Shown one piece after another: positions 5,339 through 8,436 of a DNA stretch of 8,436 nucleotides. Numbering within the stretch: position 1 is the first letter of the stretch; every line of letters starts with the position of its first letter. A program made the translations under genes and the position numbers. The DNA comes from Thermoleophilia bacterium (lineage in GTDB: Bacteria; Actinomycetota; Thermoleophilia; Gaiellales; SKUG01), in NCBI GenBank assembly GCA_020438525.1, contig JAGQUL010000150.1, forward strand, positions 1 to 8,436, in the 5' to 3' direction. The notes under the pieces are model-generated. The model did not search any database. It was not told the DNA's origin and saw nothing but the letters and a program-made list of their open reading frames with translations.

Positions 5339-5647
5339 CGCGATATCGATGGTAGACGACGAGCTGGGGGGCGTGCGTCAGGGGTTTCCCACAGTCGTGG
5401 GGATCTGGTGTGGCCGCCTGCGAGCGCGGGTGCCGATGCGGCGATCTGACGGTGGAATGCGGGTTTTCGGCGTTCGAGGCCACAAAAAGGGCCACGGCGG
5501 CGGCCACCGGAGGCCAACGAACCGGTGAATTCGAACCGAGAGTGGGGCGGTGGGGCGATGAACCGGGTGCCGAAGCAAATGCCGGCGGTCATGGGCCTCA
5601 GGTGGTCCATGTTCCCCCGGCAGCCTTTCACGAGGAGAAGGATCGAC
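5339..5647. other. Divergent intergenic region between ctaA and the Gly-Tyr protein
   Basis: This 309-bp stretch should hold the ctaA promoter and that of the rightward gene. Beside the ctaA start lies CGATATCG (5341-5348). A small hairpin CCCAC-AGTC-GTGGG lies at 5388-5401. GGCCAC occurs at 5478, 5490 and 5502, exactly 12 bp apart. Near the right end AGGAGAAGG (5633-5641) precedes the GTG start at 5648. Open frames starting at 5410 and 5525 cross the region, but neither has convincing composition. I saw no riboswitch or tRNA that I could support. Confidence 0.45.
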
Positions 5648-6247
5648 GTGAACTCCCCCTACACCAAGCACCTCGACGCGGCCGACCATGGCACCACGCA
5701 TTCGACCGCGCTCACCGTGCCGACGTATGCAGCGGCGCCCATGCAGGCGCCAGCCCCGGTCGTCGTCCAGTCGGGCAGCGACAGCGGTGGTGGCAGCAAG
5801 GCTGGCATCATCCTGGTGGCAGTGATTCTCGCCATCGTCGGAACAGCAGCAGGATTCGCCATTGGCAAGGCCAACGGCCCAACGTGGAACGAGCTCCGAC
5901 GGTTCGAGGCACTCGCCGGCCGTGAGGGTGAGATCCGCGGTCGGGACTCCGGTTGGAACCAGGGTCGCAAGCAGGGCCGCACCGAGATGCAGTTCCTCGC
6001 ACAGTACGAGAAGCTGCGAACGCAGGCAACGGCCTTCAGCCAGGGTTACTCGCAGGGTCGCCAGATCGGCCAGCAGATGGGCCGCGACGCCACCCGCTAC
6101 CGCTACGGCTACGGCCGAGGCTACGGCTACGGTCGAGGCTACGGCTACAGCGGCTACGGCTACGGTGGCCGGGTCGGCGGCGCGATCGCCTCGGCACAGG
6201 GCATCGCCAACATGACTGGCCAGCCGGTCGACGTGGTGGTCGGCTAG
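5648..6247 (+). CDS. Single-span membrane protein with Gly-Tyr hexapeptide repeats
   Basis: A GTG start with a strong ribosome binding site (AGGAG at 5633-5637) gives 199 residues; ATG 5525 in the same frame lacks such a site. I do not recognise a family. Residues 1-51 are Ala/Pro/Ser/Gly-rich and probably disordered. A single membrane segment AGIILVAVILAIVGTAAGFA covers 52-71. Then come a charged region with two similar stretches, GWNQGRKQGR (102-111) and GYSQGRQIGQ (133-142), separated by a short helix, and a Gly/Tyr/Arg tract (151-175) built on YGYGRG. The C-terminus is GGRVGGAIASAQGIANMTGQ and then DVVVG. With no cleavable signal peptide, the topology is uncertain. Gly-Tyr tracts are seen in proteins that self-associate or bind surfaces or RNA; which applies here is unknown. 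It is a single-gene unit ending in a strong terminator. Confidence 0.8.
   Translation: MNSPYTKHLDAADHGTTHSTALTVPTYAAAPMQAPAPVVVQSGSDSGGGSKAGIILVAVILAIVGTAAGFAIGKANGPTWNELRRFEALAGREGEIRGRDSGWNQGRKQGRTEMQFLAQYEKLRTQATAFSQGYSQGRQIGQQMGRDATRYRYGYGRGYGYGRGYGYSGYGYGGRVGGAIASAQGIANMTGQPVDVVVG
6104..6139 (+). repeat. 18-bp coding tandem repeat encoding YGYGRG
   Basis: Two 18-bp copies (6104-6121 and 6122-6139) differ at a single base, C or T in the Gly codon before the Arg codon. Degenerate continuations of the same pattern (YGYSG, YGYGG) extend to about 6172. The near identity at DNA level points to recent duplication or slippage. Confidence 0.8.
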
Positions 6248-6298
6248 CGCCACCCACCGCCGATCCCCAGGCACGACTTCGGCACGACATACCTCGCG

Positions 6299-6326
6299 CG
6301 GCCCCGGATCCTCGGATCCGGGGCCG
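6299..6326 (+). terminator. Strong hairpin terminator after the Gly-Tyr protein gene
   Basis: CGGCCCCGGATCC (6299-6311) and GGATCCGGGGCCG (6314-6326) are perfect complements, giving a 13-bp stem on paper and at least 12 bp with a CTCG loop. It begins 52 bases after the stop at 6247. The bases after it (TCGCGTCTTCC) contain only a weak T-rich element. Being symmetric, it could also stop leftward transcripts from the DedA gene. Confidence 0.75.
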
Positions 6327-6388
6327 TCGCGTCTTCCGGGGGCATCATGCGCATGACGCGACATCCAGGCGCGGCGACCTCAGGGCCG

Positions 6389-6429
6389 CGCGTAACGAAG
6401 CTCCGCTCATGCCCGACTTTCGTTACGTG
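6389..6429. repeat. Inverted repeat with a 19-base loop
   Basis: CGTAACGAA (6391-6399) pairs with TTCGTTACG (6419-6427). Two further pairs, one of them G-U, extend the stem to 11 bp around a 19-base loop. It lies between the terminator at 6299-6326 and the 3' end of the DedA gene at 6509. It has no T-tract and a larger loop than most terminators. A second smaller hairpin, CGCCGC-GA-GCGGCG (6459-6472), is nearer the DedA stop. The arms are AT-richer than the surroundings. The role is unknown: operator, RNA structure or remnant of an element end. Confidence 0.5.
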
Positions 6430-6508
6430 GGCGGACCAGATCGTGCAAACGAGCCCAGCGCCGCGAGCGGCGTCACCTCGGGCGCATGAGGCGGGGCCGT
6501 GGGGGCGG

Positions 6509-7141
6509 TCAGGCGTTGGCGTCGGCGGCGCGGCGGGTGCGCAGGTGGCGCGCGACGAGCCAGAGGATGCCGAGGCCGATGGCGGCGACGATCAGGTAGT
6601 CGAAGCGGTGGAGGGTGTCGCGCGCGTCCTGCCAGTTCTCGCCGAGGTGGTTGCCGACCGCAGCGAGTGCCCAGACCCACGGCACGCAGCCCAGGGTGGT
6701 GTAGAGCGTGAAGCGGCCGAGCGGCATGCCGGCGATGCCGGCGGGCAGCGAGATGAAGGTGCGGACGATCGGCAGGCAGCGCGAGACGAGCACGGTCGGG
6801 GCGCCCCAGCGCGTGAACCAGCGCTCGGCGAGCTCCACGTGGTGGTGGTTCAGGCGAACCCACCTGCCGTGCCTGTCGATGAACGGTCGTCCACCGCGGT
6901 AGCCGATCTGCCAGCACAGCACCGAACCGATCACGTTGCCCAGCACGCCTGCCGTCACGACCGCGAACATCGACGCCTCGCCCTGCGTGACGAGCACGCC
7001 GCCTGCAAGCAACATGATCAGCTCGCTGGGTACTGGTATGCAGGCGCTCTCGAGCACCATCAGCACGAAGACCATGCTCACGCCGCCCCAGAGCACGAGC
7101 GATTCGGTGGCGTCGAACAATGGTCCGAGAATCGTTTCCAT
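6509..7141 (-). CDS. DedA-family (VTT domain) membrane protein
   Basis: This 210-residue inner-membrane protein belongs to the DedA/SNARE-associated family (PF09335), whose members transport lipids; some flip undecaprenyl phosphate or phosphatidylethanolamine. The acidic re-entrant motif is MVLESACIPVPSELIMLLAG (28-47) with Glu31 and Glu40. The motif GNVIGSVLCWQIGYRGGRPF (68-87) follows. The second re-entrant signature is FTRWGAPTVLVSRCLPIVRT (109-128), then FISLPAG (129-135) with conserved Arg121 and Arg127. A final membrane helix lies at about 182-197 and the end is basic. The length fits the family (about 200-220). No Shine-Dalgarno is evident, but CATAAT ends eight bases before the ATG. 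It is divergent from ccmE. Which lipid it carries cannot be told from the sequence. Confidence 0.93.
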   Translation of the reverse strand: METILGPLFDATESLVLWGGVSMVFVLMVLESACIPVPSELIMLLAGGVLVTQGEASMFAVVTAGVLGNVIGSVLCWQIGYRGGRPFIDRHGRWVRLNHHHVELAERWFTRWGAPTVLVSRCLPIVRTFISLPAGIAGMPLGRFTLYTTLGCVPWVWALAAVGNHLGENWQDARDTLHRFDYLIVAAIGLGILWLVARHLRTRRAADANA

Positions 7142-7149
7142 GGTCGCTG

Positions 7150-7155
7150 ATTATG
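7150..7155 (-). promoter_or_regulatory. -10-like hexamer CATAAT for a leaderless dedA transcript
   Basis: On the minus strand CATAAT differs from TATAAT by one base and ends eight bases before ATG 7141. With the ccmE element at 7186-7191 it makes a compact divergent promoter pair in a 57-bp spacer, so the upstream contact regions of the two promoters must overlap. Confidence 0.5.
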
Positions 7156-7185
7156 TCAGCGCGTCGCAGCCCACACGCCACCGGA

Positions 7186-7191
7186 TAGGAT
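7186..7191 (+). promoter_or_regulatory. -10-like hexamer TAGGAT for a leaderless ccmE transcript
   Basis: TAGGAT is followed by CACCCGC and then ATG 7199. The hexamer is identical to the one before the metallopeptidase gene. No clear -35 is seen. GGA within it is too weak a match to be the only translation signal. Confidence 0.5.
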
Positions 7192-7198
7192 CACCCGC

Positions 7199-7636
7199 AT
7201 GAACCGCCGCTTCAGACTGATCGCAGCACTCGGCATGGCCGTCACGCTGATGACGTTCATGGCGTACATCGCGATCAAGGGCGGCGACGTGCAGGAGCCG
7301 CTGCTGCAGGCGCAGGAGCTGGTGTCCAAGCGAGAGCTCGCCTCGTCGCAGGTCGTGCAGGTCGACGGGCTTGCCGCGGGCCCGATGGACGGCGAGCAGG
7401 GCAAGCGCTTCTCGTTCTACGTGACCGATCGCGACGGCAAGCACAAGACGCTCGTCGACTACAAGGGCTCGGTGCCGGACGCGTTCCGCGTCGGTCGCAA
7501 CGTGATCGTCACCGGAACGCTCGTGGCAGATCCCAAGACCGGCGACCACGTCTTCAAGGCAAAGCCGGGCACCCTCGTCACGAAGTGCCCGTCGAAGTTC
7601 CAGTCCGACGGCGGCACGAGCCGCTCCGACTCCTGA
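7199..7636 (+). CDS. ccmE: Cytochrome c maturation haem chaperone CcmE, CxxxF variant
   Basis: CcmE receives haem from CcmABCD, binds it covalently and passes it to the CcmF complex outside the membrane. This 145-residue protein has an N-terminal membrane anchor (about 7-26) and an OB-fold domain. Recognisable OB-fold parts are VVQVDGLAAGPM (52-63), FSFYVTDRDG (71-80) and LVDYKGSVPDAFRVGRNVIVTGTL (85-108), with VFKAKPGTLVTKCPSKF (118-134) closing it. In the common form a His in HxxxY carries the haem. Here the site is C130-PSK-F134, matching the known Cys form (CxxxY) except that Tyr is replaced by Phe (codon TTC). A short hydrophilic tail follows. ccmF begins 15 bases after its stop, so the two are surely one operon. 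Confidence 0.93.
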   Translation: MNRRFRLIAALGMAVTLMTFMAYIAIKGGDVQEPLLQAQELVSKRELASSQVVQVDGLAAGPMDGEQGKRFSFYVTDRDGKHKTLVDYKGSVPDAFRVGRNVIVTGTLVADPKTGDHVFKAKPGTLVTKCPSKFQSDGGTSRSDS

Positions 7637-7651
7637 CGGAAGGGCCGCGTC

Positions 7652-8436
7652 GTGACGCTCGCAATCTTCGGCCAGACGCTCCTGCTGCTCACGGTGCTGG
7701 CCAGTGCGATCGGAGCGTTCGCATCCCTGCGTGGCGTGCGCCGGATCCGACGTGCCGACCACGACCGCCTCGCAACCAGGCCGAGCGCCGACAGCGCCAC
7801 CGGCGACCGCGGCGCAGACCTCGGCATTCGAGCGCTGCACGTCGTGCTTGGCGCATCGGCGCTGTCGTCGCTGCTCGTGCTCCTCGCGCTGACCGCGAAG
7901 GACTTCACGCTCGCCTACGTGGAGGGCCGCATCAGCCGCGACCTTCCGCTCGCATACCGGCTCACCGCGTTCTGGAGCGGACAGGAAGGGTCGCTGCTGC
8001 TCTGGCTCACCGTGCTCGCCGGTGCCGGCACGCTGATGGTCCGCTCGCTCCGCAAGGCAGAGGTGCCCGCGGCGCTGCTCGCCGGCGCGACCGGGATCGT
8101 GCTGCTCACCAGCACGTTCTTCGCCGTGCTCGTCGCGTTCATCGCGCGCCCGTTCGCGGTCGTCGACCAGCTGCAGCGTGACGGCGCCGGCATGAGCCCC
8201 GCGCTGCAGAACTACTGGATGGCGATCCACCCGCCGACGCTCTACCTCGGCTACGTGGGCGTGGCGATCCCGTTCGCGATCGTGGCGGGCGCCCTGCTCG
8301 CACGACGCCAGGACGACGAGTGGATCGGCACGGCCCGACGCTGGGTGATCGCCAGCTGGGTGTTCCTCACGCTCGGCCTGCTGCTCGGAGCGCGCTGGGC
8401 GTACGAGGAGATCGGCTGGGGCGGCTACTGGGCGTG
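7652..8436 (+). CDS. ccmF: Cytochrome c haem lyase subunit CcmF (5' part; runs off the right edge)
   Basis: CcmF joins haem from CcmE to apocytochrome c at the outer face of the membrane. The first 261 residues are present. GTG 7652 was chosen because GGAAGGG (7638-7644) sits seven bases before it and the first membrane helix (about 3-24) follows at once. Further helices alternate with family motifs: FWSGQEGSLLLW (108-119), then MSPALQNYWMAIHPPTLYLG (181-200), where His193 is the likely periplasmic haem ligand, then GARWAYEEIGWGGYWA (246-261), the beginning of the tryptophan-rich WWD domain. The linker after the first helix (about 28-58) is charged and looks long. Full-length CcmF is about 600-700 residues, so more than half is missing. 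Other ccm genes would be expected downstream. Confidence 0.95.
   Translation, partial: MTLAIFGQTLLLLTVLASAIGAFASLRGVRRIRRADHDRLATRPSADSATGDRGADLGIRALHVVLGASALSSLLVLLALTAKDFTLAYVEGRISRDLPLAYRLTAFWSGQEGSLLLWLTVLAGAGTLMVRSLRKAEVPAALLAGATGIVLLTSTFFAVLVAFIARPFAVVDQLQRDGAGMSPALQNYWMAIHPPTLYLGYVGVAIPFAIVAGALLARRQDDEWIGTARRWVIASWVFLTLGLLLGARWAYEEIGWGGYWA

Noticed and set aside
5523..5540. A tRNA T-arm-like sequence on the minus strand (GGTTCGAATTC).
   Set aside because: The bases flanking the seven-base loop do not pair, and no acceptor stem or other arms can be found around it.
5525..5647. Extending the Gly-Tyr protein to an ATG at 5525.
   Set aside because: There is no ribosome binding site there and the extra residues are not protein-like, whereas GTG 5648 has a strong AGGAG.
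7151..8230. A 359-codon leftward frame antisense to ccmE and ccmF.
   Set aside because: The plus strand has unmistakable CcmE and CcmF motifs; this is their mirror.

Overview
The window is about 70% G+C with strongly GC-biased third codon positions, and it looks like chromosomal DNA from a deep-branching actinobacterium. Acidimicrobiia or Thermoleophilia fit best. The reasons are an LPFTG-anchored surface protein, System I cytochrome c maturation genes (ccmE, ccmF; most other actinobacteria use System II), an actinobacterial-style CtaA with Asn in the first ligand motif, and several genes whose ATG lies 7-8 bases after a -10-like hexamer, which suggests leaderless transcripts. This placement is inference. 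No insertion sequence, phage gene, tRNA, rRNA or CRISPR array was found.

Layout. The left edge (1-179) is ambiguous: either the 3' end of a rightward Pro/Thr-rich gene or the 5' end of a leftward Pro-rich gene. At 411-725 (-) is a small acidic protein with a weak resemblance to MazG-type proteins. A rightward group at 913-2656 encodes an LPFTG surface protein with two blocks of Thr/Pro repeats, a 68-residue YdeI/OmdA-like protein, and a YgjP/DUF45 zinc metallopeptidase that ends in the clamp-binding-like sequence QIPLF. A symmetric hairpin over its stop codon separates it from convergent leftward genes. These are a class I methyltransferase and a Bcp-type peroxiredoxin, which share an operon, then an unrecognised 164-residue protein whose start overlaps the stop of ctaA (haem A synthase).

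To the right, 5648-6247 (+) encodes a single-span membrane protein with a Gly-Tyr hexapeptide repeat, followed by a strong 13-bp hairpin terminator. A DedA-family membrane protein (-) is divergent from ccmE, with only 57 bases between the two ATGs. ccmE is followed after 15 bases by ccmF, which runs off the right edge.

How the genes fit together. ctaA makes haem A for cytochrome oxidase and ccmE/ccmF attach haem to c-type cytochromes, so much of the window concerns aerobic respiratory haem proteins. The peroxiredoxin fits the same oxidative setting. The most interesting points are the CxxxF form of the CcmE haem-binding site, the metallopeptidase with a clamp-like tail (a possible bacterial parallel to Spartan), the conserved leaderless promoter geometry, the LPFTG protein with a long post-membrane tail, and the Gly-Tyr repeat membrane protein.
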